Made by a program: the position numbers and the translations under genes. Under the pieces are notes generated by a model. It saw only the letters and a list, made by a program, of their open reading frames with translations. It was not told the origin of the DNA and made no database searches. A stretch of DNA of 64,000 bases from Cylindrodendrum hubeiense (lineage: Eukaryota > Ascomycota > Sordariomycetes > Hypocreales > Nectriaceae): NCBI GenBank assembly GCA_014621425.1, contig JAANBB010000072.1, positions 1-64,000 of the forward strand, written 5' to 3'. Positions 46,808-58,181 of the stretch are shown here, piece by piece (within the stretch, counting starts at the first letter, position 1; each line of letters begins with the position of its first letter).

Positions 46808-47453
46808 GATGATGGAACCTTGAGTAGAGGGGAGTGCTGGGGTGGCTGTGGCGATGCGCGATGCAGGCGGTGCATCCGCCCCGGCACAAGGAGCAAGGGG
46901 AGGCTTGGAAATCGGGGACGAAATATTGGGGAGACAACAAACGATAAGAGAGAGTTTGGCCCGCTTGGAATAATCGCCCTCGCTCGACCTGAATCAGACG
47001 TGACCACCTGGTCCACAATTTTCCCCGCATTGGCTTATCAGTTAGTCCGCCCCCGTGGCATGAGAGATGATGTGTGACTAGGCTGGACTCAACGACGCCC
47101 TGGAAGATTCTCCCAATGCGCCAAACTTAGTTCGTGTTCACGTGGTACATTGTACATTAAATACGACGCTGATAAATGGATATGTTTACGAATCATATCA
47201 ATGCGATGACATACAACCATCAATATGGTCACACAGGCGCATATGCACCCGCAGTCCAGACTCGACAGTGAGGCATGGCCTGAGTCAAAGCCTAGGTCAA
47301 ACATAGAAGGGACAATTAACAGATTTGAATGACCCAGTTATGTCATTTAGAGGACTGAGACAGTTAGTTATGTTTGCATCTCGGCGAGTGGCGCAGCGTA
47401 TTGGTCAAATTGCTACATGGTATCCAACATGCTGCTTCTACATCATTTCTCTT
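46808..47453. other. Intergenic region, regulator-like gene / SDR
   Basis: About 650 bases: the upstream region of the regulator-like gene and the 3' flank of the SDR. Frames crossing it lack a zinc cluster or other domain. Confidence 0.5.
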
Positions 47454-48411
47454 TTAATTATACAGGCCGCCATTCGCCGAAAGAACAGAACCGGTTGTCC
47501 ACTTCGCATCCTCTGTGCACAGGAACGCAACTAATGGAGCAATATCGTCAACTTCTCCGACCCGAGCTGCTGCCGGTGTCGAGTCGATAAGGGGCTGCAT
47601 ATCTTTGAGAAACTGCTCGTCGCTCTGGAACCATTGATCTGCATCAAAGGGTTAATGAGTTTATCAATGAAAGAAATTGTATTTCCACTTACCCGTCGCA
47701 ACCGGACCAGGATTAACGCAATTAACGGTAATGCCGTGAGACTGGCCAAATTCCTTGGCCCACACACGTACAAGAGCCTCGTCGGCTGCCTTCGTCGCCG
47801 CGTAAACGGTTTGGCCAGCAACTCCCAGTCGGGCCCCAGCAGATGAGATAAAAACAATACGACCACCCTTGGGCAGGTGAGGCTCAGCAGCCTTGGTGAG
47901 GAATATCGGCCCCTTGACATTGGCGTCGAAGTGACGAGTATAAAAGTCCTCGGTGGTGTCTACCAAATTAGCTTCGTTGCCCTGGGCAGCGCTAGAGAAA
48001 AATATCAATCAGTCTGGCTTTACTACGTTTGAGAGACGTCCTTACTTGTGAATGAGAATCTCTATCTTCCCAGTCTCACTGATCTTCAGTGCAGCCTCAA
48101 TCAGCTTTGGTATCTCATCGAGTTTGCTAACATCAGCCTGGCAGACGATGGCCTTGGTGCCGTTATCTTCAATTTCCTTGGCAATATTCTCAGCTCGCTC
48201 CTTGCTGCCAGCCGAGACATGGTTGACGACGACGTTGGCACCACGCTTGCCCAGGAGGACAGCAATACCAGCGCCAATGCCCCTGATTGCATGAGATTGT
48301 CAGCCCATTCGACCCTTGTAAAAGTTAGTCATGGCGTGGGAGTTCATACCGCGAGGCACCAGTGACGATGGCCACCTTGCCAGTGAGTTCGAGTCCCTTG
48401 AAGTCAGGCAT
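47454..48411 (-). CDS. Short-chain dehydrogenase/reductase (SDR), 3-ketoacyl reductase-like
   Basis: Model, read leftward: exons 48411-48350, 48282-48046, 47991-47693 and 47638-47454, 260 residues with matching phases. The nucleotide loop TGASRGIGAG is split by the first intron, HNAAQGN is at about residue 97, and the catalytic YAATKAA lies at about 157; DVS in the NADP-binding strand is present. The product converts an alcohol/ketone pair with NAD(P)(H). It faces the amine oxidase gene across an 812-base divergent region, so joint regulation is plausible. It could reduce an aldehyde or ketone formed by amine oxidation, or serve an unrelated route. Confidence 0.94.
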
Positions 48412-49223
48412 GGTGAGGCTTAGGAGTAAGATTTGTGATAAATGAGTTGGTGAGATAAAGCGTGAGTGGGTGGCGGTTTTGACAGGCAAAGTAATTGATT
48501 TTCGTTTGCGACTGTTGTATCTTCTAGCATAACAGGCCCTATGTTAAGTAACAGATAGAAGCAGATCACGTCTCTCCCCTCGTTCTGCTACAACACGATT
48601 CTGGTCTGAGGGAAATTTGCTTAGACAGGGAATTCAGCTGCGGGGTCGCACCAGCGCGGAAAGTGGAGATTACTACTCCCCGATAAAGAAAACAAAAACA
48701 TCTCCAAATGTTAATTACTCATTATTACGGATATTCCCTATCTGCAGACCGGTGACTTGTCTCGTTGTGGCTTGATTGCGTTATGTTTGGATCACCGCAT
48801 TCGGTAAAAGCAACAAGCCTATCAAATGCTCGTAATTCGAGGCGTGGCCCACCTTCAAACATTGCCTATTCCGGTAAAAAGGATTTATGGGGCAGACTGT
48901 CACGTGGGAGCTGTCTTGCGTCGTGGCGACCAACTAAATGTTCAGCTGGTACTGGTACTTCTTCCTAGGCCTCGAAACCTGCCGAAAGAGGCAAATTGCA
49001 AGCTAACAAGACATCACCTTCGTATGAGGAATGGCATGATAGCAGCGGGAACTGCCGCCCCTCTTTGCACTTATATCTGCAAGCTTCTGGAGCAATTCGG
49101 TAGTTTGGCGCTAAGGCTTCTACACACGACGACTCTGGTTGGATTGTCAAACCACTCGAATCTCTCAACGACGTGCTCTAAATTTGATCAACCCGATTCT
49201 CCCACCGCAATTCCCAAACCGTC
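48412..49223. promoter_or_regulatory. Divergent promoter, SDR / amine oxidase
   Basis: About 810 bases between two start codons in opposite orientation. Several GATA words occur near the SDR side (for example TGATAAATG, GAGATAAAG, CGATAAAG), a pattern seen in nitrogen-controlled fungal promoters. Such short words also arise by chance. Confidence 0.4.
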
Positions 49224-50968
49224 ATGGCCCCCAAGACTGGTGACGGATACACGTGGACCCGAGACGCCGGAGTCATCCCAGGCGGCCTCGAGTGTGATGC
49301 AGTCATAGCGCCTCGGCGATCTGTTCCAGCCACCGCGAGGCTCTATGATGTGATTGTCATAGGGGCTGGATATTCAGGCCTCATAGCTGCTCGCGATTTG
49401 ACATCTCAGGGTACGTTGTGTAGCCAATCCGCTAGACAGTAACACCGAACTGCTACTAAATTGCAAACTTCCAGGTCTCTCAGTGCTATTGGTCGAGGCA
49501 AGAGATCGTATAGGCGGGCGGACGTACACTATCAAGAAGGATGGTAAGCACAAATCAAGTTTGATAAGAAGGGTCCTCATTAATATTTATTTCCCTTAGG
49601 CTTCTTATATGAGATGGGAGGAACTTGGGTCACCCATCACATGGGATACTTGTTTCGGGAGATGGTCCGATATGGTATGGACCGCGACTTGATCACTACA
49701 GGAAGTCCTGATATGGACAAGGGATTCTACACAATTAATGTTCCAGGTATGGCGTTCTTATTATTTCCCGTTGATCCTCGAGTAACGAGTGTCCAGGAGC
49801 CCAACCAAGAAAGCTTTCACACGAAGAGGCTGGAAACATGACTACCCGTGCATGGGATGCTTTTGTCAATGTTGACGGCCAATTTGGTAGGACCCTGTGC
49901 CCATTACCGCATGCTCAGCTCGACAACATTGTCGTTGATCGTACTGTTGTGGAGAAGTGGGATCAAGTCTCATGCCAAGAGCGATTCGATCAGATCCAGC
50001 ATCAGCTCACCGCAGAGGAGAAGGGTTTACTCGTCTCCCTTCTTCTTCATATTTCAGGCGGTAACATGGAAAATTCTAGCTTGTGGGATATGATTCGCTC
50101 CCATGCACTTTTAATGCATAGCTCTGACAACTTCACTGACGTTTGGCTGCGATACAAACTGCGGGATGGCCAAACGGCCCTTGCCAAGCACATGTTTGAC
50201 GAAGCGGTTCAGGCTGGCTTGGACTACGCCTTTTCCACTCCGATAGACTCCATCACTCAGCCACCAAGTACTGATGGGCGGGTTATTGTTCGCACAGTCA
50301 ACGCTGAACCTTTCCAAGCGAAAAAGGTCATTACCACGATACCCCTGAACGTTCTCAAAGACATCAAGTTTCAGCCTCCACTGTCAGAGGGAAAGCAGGA
50401 GGCAATCAGCATTGGACATGTCAATCAGATGAATAAGATTCACGCCGATGTGGGCAATCCCGAACTTGAGCGTTGGAATGGAATGCGCTTCCCAGGAAAG
50501 CTCATGTATGGCTACGCGGACGGTGTCTTGCCTAACGGCGATGTACATCTCGTTGCATTTGGCGCTGATGAGAGAACGTCGTTCGTACCAGAGAGGGATC
50601 CAGAGAATGCTGTTGAGGAATTTAACGCACTGCACCCGATGAACGTCAAGCGGATGGTAAGCCTGCCGAAAAGGCCAGCATGCACCTCTCTAGTTCGGTA
50701 TTCTGCTAACACATAACAGATCTTCCATAATTGGAGCTCAGATCCATATTCGCAAGGTGGTCCTGCATGGTGGAGACCGGGTTATATGTCAAAGTACCAA
50801 GATGAGCTACAGAAGCGCCATGGAAACGTGTTTTTCGCTTCTGCAGATTGGGCACATGGGTGGCGAGCAGCTATCGATGGCGCACTTGAGCAAGGCTCCA
50901 TGTCAGCTCACACAGCTTCGAAGGAAGTAGTCAAAGCAAAGAGACGAGAAGCTAGCAGCAAGTTATAA
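49224..50968 (+). CDS. Flavin monoamine oxidase, peroxisomal (PTS1)
   Basis: Model: exons 49224-49410, 49475-49543, 49600-49746, 49827-50656 and 50720-50968, 493 residues. It oxidises a primary amine to an imine, which hydrolyses to aldehyde and ammonia, with hydrogen peroxide as by-product. The FAD loop DVIVIGAGYSGL is at about residues 42-53, followed by ARDRIGGRT. The C-terminal FAD-contact segment FASADWAHGWRAAIDGA matches the MAO-N group. The last three residues are SKL, a canonical type-1 peroxisomal signal, as in other fungal MAO-N-like enzymes whose ends are PTS1 variants. The third intron's acceptor (49826) is the least certain junction but gives the family-like NMTTRAWDAF. It lies between an SDR and an amino-acid/amine permease. 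Confidence 0.93.
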
Positions 50969-51712
50969 ATACCAGAACTGTGATTATGAGGAAACAAGTG
51001 GATGGAACTTGCCTTATTCAAGTAGTAGGCAATGATAAAATAGACTGATCGGTTGCAATTGATCATGTACAATTATACTAACAGTGGAGGCTTTTGATGA
51101 GGTTATCTAGGATTGTTCATATCATAAAGGCATAACGAATGGGGGAAGTTTCCGAAAGGAATTTGTCATGCTATATATTTAATAGTGTAATGAAGTTCTG
51201 TGAGATGATTTCAATGCAGAAAGTGAGATGCTCATGAACGCTAATTTTATCGATAATAATGAGTAAATATTGCTACGCAACTTCCATCCGAATCTCGCTC
51301 GTTGCCATTTTACCAGATTACAAAGAGGACCTAGGCAAGGCCCATTGAGTTAAACTAAAGCAAGTACAATACATGAAAGGTAGTTGCAAATATATTCCTG
51401 CCAAATGTCGAAGTTATCAATTTGCCTTTACGTATATAATCACGGCCAATGTCTAAATAATGGACAAGTAGAGAGTGAACCATGGTTATCTATGGAAATT
51501 TACAGGATACAGGAGCTTAGGCTTTGCCCAATTTGACTGGATAGTATTGTTTCGTTGCCAACAAAAGTTGACAAGACTAATTATCACCTTCGCAATCAAG
51601 GTAGAAAGGGAATTTCGGATCCTTAGGTTATGCATCCCCAAGCTGGAAAAAAGAAAGAGAATACCAGTTAAAGCTCAAACTAGATCTGGAGTATTCATTC
51701 ACGGAGGAAGGA
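50969..51712. other. Tail-to-tail intergenic region
   Basis: About 740 A+T-rich bases between the convergent amine oxidase and permease genes. No supported feature. Confidence 0.5.
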
Positions 51713-53677
51713 TCAACCTTCTAACTGATTTCCTGCGTTCAGTGCGGCCCAATCGATATCTGGTCCGTCAAATTGGCGACGGACAGCGAACCAGAGGCCA
51801 ATCAACAGCAGGCCAATAAATCCCAGAACAACGCAGACACTGGCCAAAATGTTAGAAACAACGGAGACAAAACGGAGTGTAACCCAGTTTGACTTACTAA
51901 TTCATTGATAGTGCTGTGGTGGGGATATGGTTTGGAAAGCAGATAAAGATGCCAATGGTAATAATCCAGAGAGGAGACCAAGCATTGCATATGTACCCAA
52001 ATTTACCAAGATTAAAGTGTCGACTTGGAAGGGACTTTTCTCGCCCATATATGAAGGTGATTGCCTGGGGAATACAGTAGGAAATATTTACCGCAAGCAC
52101 CGCAGTGATGATGATCGAGTTGAAGGCTTGAGTGCTTGCCATGTACAGCAGGCCGTAAACGATGCAAACTCCAACAGAAAGCAAGGTTGTGCGAACTGGG
52201 AACTCATATGTTGGGTGTATTTGATTCCAATAGTCAGAATAAGGTAGCCCGTTCTACAAGTAAAGATGTTAGACTCGTACGTGGAATGGGAGATGGAGAA
52301 CTGACATCGCGAGAGAAAGCCCAGGTGAGGCGACCACATGTGATCCACTGGCTCGGCATGCAAGCTAATAACAAAGTAAGTACTGCGTATTTTACAATTT
52401 AAAGGGCACTAACAATAAAAGACAATAGTCAGAATAGCTTGGAGAGCAATGGCCGTGGTCTTGCTCCCAGTTGCCTGGTGGAAGGCCTCTAGACTGGGTA
52501 AGGCTGCCGTTCTCACGGCGTCAATATCCTTAATGACGAACATCATAGCGAGGATGAAGGGGACAGATGTGACAAGACCAATGATCATTGTCAGGTTCCT
52601 AGGCAATGTTTAGCACTTGTAAGTCTGAATTCACACCCAGCACACTTACATGGCGCGAGGAATCTCTTTTCCGGGGTGGTGCATCTCCTCAGCGACGTGA
52701 ATCACGGCGTCTAAACTAGCAAATGCGTACATTGCATTGCCAACACTCATGATCCAGGCAACTCCCTTAGGCCATCCACTGGTGCCATCGAACTTGAGAA
52801 TGATGCTTGGGTGGTTGAACTCATCGCACATGGCCAATATCACGGATGTGACGACAATGAAAGCGGCAATAGAAAGGACAAGGCAGAATTGAGTCCATTT
52901 TCCGATGTGCCGTTGTGGAATTGTAAAAATCGGGACCACTGGAACCAAACCATTCTGTCAACAATGATTCCGGAGCAGTTTGCGAAAGCATGGGAACCTA
53001 CGTGTGAGAAATATGAGGCCGACATACATCAAGTATGAATGCCATTGTTTCGGTTCGAAATTGGGGTTCATAAAGACAACCATGCCGAGGATGGACTGAA
53101 CATTGTTCGAGATGCCGGAGCAGGTAATAACCCACCAACCGACAACACTGAGCACTCCAACGCAAAATGCGGCCACTCGTTTGTGCTTCTTCGGCGCTAC
53201 AGCGTAGGTGAAGTGATATTGGCCTGGTGTTCGATCAAGTCAGTATGTTAGCAGCCCATTGGATGGGCGGATACGTTACCTCCCGATGACGGGAACGCGG
53301 AAGCTTCTTCAGCAAGACCCAACGTGATAAGCCATTGCACAAAACAGGCCACAATCAAACCAAACACAGTCGCCTGGGGGCCTCCATATAGCAGACTCTG
53401 ACCAAAACAGCTGGCGTAGGAAAGCCATGAGTTGGTGATGCTGCAAGAATTAGCTCGAGGGTCGGATAGTTTGCGAGTTATTGGGTTACCCTCACCTAAA
53501 TCCAAGACCAATGGTCCCAAACAAATCAAAGGTGCGCTTCAGAACTGGGCGATGACCTTGTGCAAGCAAGATGTTGTCGTCCACTGTCATCATCTTGCCA
53601 ACCCCCAGGTCCGACTGGGTGTCGGTTGTCGCCTTTTTCGTCCCTTCGGCTTTGGTGATATCGTTCTGCATAGACAT
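51713..53677 (-). CDS. APC-family amino acid/GABA/amine permease
   Basis: Model, read leftward: exons 53677-53496, 53440-53280, 53223-53002, 52938-52650, 52598-52414, 52364-52306, 52253-51898 and 51839-51713, 526 residues with about twelve helices and consistent phases. A proton-coupled importer of amino acids, GABA, choline or polyamines at the plasma membrane. The opening KRTFDLFGTIGLGFS, the GLAEEASAFPSSGGQYHF block, and the helix-8 region with RLTWAFSRD are typical of fungal APC permeases of the GABA/choline type. The C-terminal end GPDIDWAALNAGN is also a family hallmark. Eight exons with introns of about 50-65 nt are present. The junction at 53002/52938 was chosen by phase and is the least certain. 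Its neighbour is the amine oxidase, so it may import the amine. Confidence 0.93.
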
Positions 53678-54424
53678 GATTCCAGGGGTAAGTTGAGAGG
53701 GATGGTCTCAGTACACCTACTTGCCAGGAGCGATCAATGGTTAAATATGCCCAAATATCGGGGCTATGGCCCAGACTTCGGTTATCAACAATGTATGCAA
53801 GCTGGGGGCATGTACAAGGGCAGTGCTTGGTCCGTATCTGGACGATTCGGCAAACTAGTCGCTGCAATCATCTGCCCTGTCTTATCGTGTGGAGCTTAGT
53901 CCGGGTTCCCCAGGTTTCAGCCAGACCAACCCCAAGCTTGCATATCTTGGCTGATAGTCAGTATTACCCTCGCCGCAGGATTCTCGGATATGCGCCTTGT
54001 CCAAGGTCAGCCATTGCCGGTTCAAGGATCATTGACGGCCTGCAATGATGCCTCAGTTCTCCGGTCCATCCATTCCACCATCCAAAGACCCGCAACAGGC
54101 TAGGCAGAGTGGATAACCCCTATCGCGCTTGTGGGACATAACGCGTGAGGGGTAGCTCAATATCTCCAAATCGGGAGAAATACAACTACTCAGCGCTAAC
54201 TAGAAGAGGAGATACAGCCAACACGAAGAACCTCGCCGCGAAGCTTTCCGCGCTGCCAAAATACCACGTGACTTATGCCACCGATGTTGCCCAAGGTCAG
54301 AATTGGGCGGTGATTGCTACACTGTGGACAGATAAAGCACCATCGGAAATTCGGCTGTCCTCTATCTCAACTTCAGCTCACCTTTACCAATCAAATCCGA
54401 CACAGACCAAGCTCAAACACAATC
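53678..54424. other. Divergent intergenic region, permease / acetyltransferase
   Basis: About 750 bases between two start codons in opposite orientation. No distinct motif could be assigned. Confidence 0.45.
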
Positions 54425-55244
54425 ATGGCGAAAGAACAGAAGGACGATGAGATCATTCAACTGGCCAAGAGCCTCCGGGGTACCCCTTGGTGCGAGGAGT
54501 ACGAACTGATGATTTCAGGCATGCTGTGAGTAGCACTCACCCTCCCTCCTCAACGCGAAAGCCGATGGTATTCTTACATCGTCAATTTTACAATGCAGGT
54601 ACAACCCTTCGGAGCCCCGTTTGCTAGAGGGGCGCCACAAGGCCCGTTGCTTGAGTTACAAGTACAACAACCTTGACCCCAACTCTGGGGGGTTTAAGGA
54701 AGTTTCCGAGATTCGAATGAAGATGCTAGAGGAGATTCTGGGCAAGGTTGGCCGCGGCACATTCATTGAACCACCATTTATCCCAGATTACGGCTGCAAT
54801 ATCATCATGGGTGAAAACTGTTTTATGAACTTTGGGTAAGAGCTTTGCTGACACCGCCAACACCATTTGCTAACGGCGTCCAGTCTGACCATTCTTGACA
54901 CTAGCCTGGTGATCATTGGCGACAGGGTTCAAATGGGTCCTAACGTAAGTCTCTTCGGCGCCGGCCATGAGACCAGTGTTCTTTCGCGCATCAAATTTGT
55001 TGAGTTTGGCCACCCTATTAGGATCGAAGATGATTGCTGGATTGGCGGAAATGTCACTATCCTTCCGGGAGTGACCATCGGGCGTGGTTCCACGGTTGGT
55101 GCTGGCGCTGTTGTGACCAAGAGTATCCCCGCGTACTCGGTTGCTTTGGGTGCGCCAGCCAAGGTAGTCAAGAAACTGCAAACGGTCGAAGAGGAGCTGG
55201 CAGATCCCAACAACATATTCAGGAACATGCCCGATCGAGCCTAG
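54425..55244 (+). CDS. Hexapeptide O-acetyltransferase (maltose/galactoside acetyltransferase-like)
   Basis: Model: exons 54425-54525, 54599-54835 and 54884-55244, 232 residues in phase. It transfers acetyl from acetyl-CoA to a hydroxyl or amino group of a sugar or similar acceptor. The N-terminal helical domain (MISGMLYNPSEPRLLEGR) matches the maltose acetyltransferase N-domain. The left-handed beta-helix follows, with hexapeptide repeats (IEDDCWIGGNVTILPGVTIGRGSTVGAGAVVTKS, given in short blocks: IGGNV, ILPGV, IGRGS, VGAGA) and the catalytic His in GAGHET. The C-terminal GAPAKVVK is typical. In this gene group it may detoxify or trap an amine-derived or sugar compound; the acceptor cannot be read. 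Confidence 0.93.
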
Positions 55245-55436
55245 TTAACTAGTTGAGTGAGAAATGATGTTGGATAAAGGCCCCTAGGACTCTCCGTAGA
55301 ATAGATCTCATAAGTAGACAAAATTTCCCGTTTAGGAGTTATCTGACCACAGTTGTCCCTCAGTCTCATGATAATCCCGATTACGCGTCATCAAACTACA
55401 TACACAAGTGAAACAGCCCGAAGATTGAGACTATTG

Positions 55437-55853
55437 CTAACCCGCAATTGCCTCGGCCTGGACCTCCGCATGCATTCCAGGATTGACAAGGGCCAGCACA
55501 ACTACTGATGTCCATGTTGGTGTGTGGCCTGGATAACGGTGGCGGAAGATGTCCAACATTGTGGCCTCATCCACAGCACGGGTAAAATAGGCCACCACTT
55601 TGTGGGCCGCTGCAAGACCTAGTCGCACCCCAGCGTTTTGCAGTGCCGCATCGAGACAGTTGAATATGGCGTTGAATTCGGCTTCAATCGACTGAGTTTC
55701 AAATTCCCCAGTCTTCAGATTGACGCCGACATGACCTGTCGTGATAACCAAGGTACCGGCCAGAGGAACTCTTGCCGTGGTGGCCAATGATGCCCCATGA
55801 AGCATTTCGCCCACAGGACCTGAAACCCATTGATACTCAACTGATTGAGACAT
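55437..55853 (-). CDS. RidA/YjgF-family protein (second paralogue)
   Basis: One exon, 138 residues. The trimeric imine/enamine deaminase fold is recognisable from the ITTGHVGVNLKTGEFE region, NAIFNCLDAALQNAGV, and the C-terminal MHAEVQAEAIAG. The predicted active-site arginine region (HTPTWTSVV) lacks the Arg usually found in RidA itself, as in several Rid subfamilies, so the substrate may differ. The ATG at 55853 directly precedes the conserved fold; a longer frame lacks a conventional start. It is only distantly similar to the paralogue at 28.2 kb. Position after the amine oxidase and acetyltransferase suggests that it hydrolyses imines formed by amine oxidation. Confidence 0.88.
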   Translation of the reverse strand: MSQSVEYQWVSGPVGEMLHGASLATTARVPLAGTLVITTGHVGVNLKTGEFETQSIEAEFNAIFNCLDAALQNAGVRLGLAAAHKVVAYFTRAVDEATMLDIFRHRYPGHTPTWTSVVVLALVNPGMHAEVQAEAIAG

Positions 55854-56365
55854 AAAATTGTTGAGAGGCTCAAAGGAGGTCTGGTGCACAAAGAGATAGT
55901 ACGGTTGTGTGTAGGAGGACAGGTTGATGTCGACTTTGGAGATCGCTGTTCTTGCCAGTTTAGTGTATTAAATGTGAATCCATGATATAAGTCTTGTGCG
56001 AGAGCAAATATATTTCCCCCCCAATATGGAAGTAGAATTGGATCTTCTTCTCAAGTCAATTCATGCAAAGGATGTGTCAGTTCAGCCACGGTTGGCTAGT
56101 TCCCCTGATATTAGCCTCATTGTGTGTTTTGCTTAAACGCTAAGGGCGCGTGTAAAATAACCACACATTTTACCCCCTTTGGCTAAGATGTTTCGCCGGA
56201 TAGCCCGAAAAGGTAAGATGGAACAAGCACGATATGGCGTAACCCCCACACGATGCCCATTCGGCATCGGAGCTTTATCACTACCAATAAGAAGCAAAGG
56301 CTTCATCATGAAATCGCATGCCTGCAGATCTCATTGCGATTCAGTGAAGCAAACTTGGAATAGCA
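55854..56365. other. Divergent intergenic region, RidA / beta-lactamase-like
   Basis: About 510 bases, the shared upstream region of two genes in opposite directions. Several short A+T runs; no assigned motif. Confidence 0.45.
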
Positions 56366-57847
56366 ATGTCTGAATCACTATCCGACCAGGATAGGGCTTC
56401 CTTGGAAGGAATTATCGATGAGTACACGTCCGGGAACCGCAGAATCGCTGGCCTGGTCTATGGGGCGGTAAGAAGCGATGGCGAGATCTTCTTTCAACAT
56501 ACTTCTGGGACGGTGGGTATATCTTCAAAGACAGAAATGTCGCCGAGCACGGTCTTTTGGGTCGCTTCCTTTACGAAGCTTGCTACTTCCATTGCTTTCA
56601 TGCAGCTTGTTGAGAAGGGGATCATCAGCCTCGATGATGCTGATCAACTTGAGGCGGTCGCACCCGAGCTGCGGCATGTCAAGGTTTTAGATGGCACGTC
56701 CACCGACAACTTTCAGCTGGTAGAAAAAAGAAGAAGGATCACGCTGAGAATGCTTTTGACCCATACTGGTAAGCAGGACAGTCCAAATTTTGTCCCTGCA
56801 TGGATAAAACTGACTTGAGATTAGCTGGGTTTGGATATGCATTTGAAGATGAATCTCTGGCTCAGTACAGTCGTCCAGTTGGACTTGACGATTTCTCGGG
56901 AGATAGAGACGACGTCATCAGGCGGCCACTTGTCAACCAACCCGGAGAGATATTTCAGTACGGGACATCAATGGACTGGGTCGGAATCATCATTGAGAGG
57001 ATCACGGAGCTCAGCTTGGAGGAGTACTTCCAAGCCTACATCTTCCAGCCCGTAAACATGGATGTCTCGTTCTATCTCTCAGACGAGGCGAAGAAGAACT
57101 TGGCCTACTTGCACGAGAGACTGCCCGGCGGGAGTCTCAAGCATACTGATCATATCTATCGTCGACCGTTGACATGGAAGCAAACGGTGCAAGGAAAGAA
57201 TATGTTTTGCGCTGGCGGCCACGGTATTTTTGGCAAGCCGGCCGAATTCTTAAGTGAGTCCGCTAGTTAAACCATTTCGACAACGTCTACCAAACTAACA
57301 AAAAAGAACTGATTGCACTACTACTGAATGACGGGACGGATTCGAAGACAGGTGCTCAGTTGCTTAGACCAGACACCGTACGAGGTTGGTCTACATATGC
57401 CGTGTGAAGCCGCAACCGTTGAATGTGCTAACACCCTTCGTCTTAGAAATGTTCAAGGATCAAATTCCAGACAAGCCACGCCATAGCGACGAACGCGTTC
57501 CCGTAGCCAAGCCCTGGCTTGCGAACCCAACCCCACTGTCCCCCATGCCCGAGGACCACATGGAAGGCTGGGGATTGTCCTTCTCCATTAACCACTTCCC
57601 AGAGAAGTCGGGTCGGGCTTCGGGTTCAGCATCGTGGGAAGGGCTAGCGAATCTTTACTGGTTTGCAGATCGCACAAACAATGTTGGCGCTATCATCGCA
57701 ACCCAAATCCTCCCCTATGGTGGTAAGCACTACCCTCCGCTAACTCGTCGTTGGGTTGCACTGACAGACGTATTTTTAGACCGAGAGGTAGTTGAATGTT
57801 CAGAGAGGGTAGAGAAACAGTTATATCAGGTTATACAAAATATTTAA
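56366..57847 (+). CDS. Beta-lactamase-family serine hydrolase (class C / esterase-like)
   Basis: Model: exons 56366-56768, 56825-57253, 57307-57384, 57447-57722 and 57780-57847, 417 residues in phase. The SxxK motif SFTK (about residues 67-70) holds the nucleophile Ser. A YGT motif (in QYGTSMDW, about residue 195) matches the YxN/YxG second motif. Downstream GWGLSFSI and GSASWEGLANLYWF supply the third active-site strand region. In fungi this fold serves esterases, transacylases (LovD type) and lactone/amide hydrolases; a true beta-lactam role is less likely without a signal peptide, and none is visible. It may cleave an amide or ester that releases the amine handled by its neighbours. The donor at 57723 was chosen to preserve a glycine. 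Confidence 0.92.
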
Positions 57848-58181
57848 ACATTTAATGTCAGCATACATTCTTTTGTTCTTCGAAAGTCGAGACTACTGAA
57901 AATGCGGTGGGTAGTCGCAGTCTCAACCCTGTTTTCAATAAGCCCCATCATGCCAAAATACCGTCCACTAAGTGATGAGTAGGAACATTCCCAGCAAAGA
58001 GATTTTGGGAGCAATACGATCATGCTTGTGTGGTATCGGAACGGGGGTTCATGATGGGACGGGTGCATTTCGAGTCAGCTAGTCCAAATGCGGAGATATT
58101 GTCGCCAAAGAGCCATAAAAAGGCAATAACGTCCAAAGATTTTGGCTCGCTTCCACTTCTCCACTTGCTCACTTCGCCGCG
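57848..58181. other. Intergenic region, beta-lactamase-like / alpha-beta hydrolase
   Basis: About 330 bases, promoter of the following hydrolase. No recognised motif. Confidence 0.45.
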
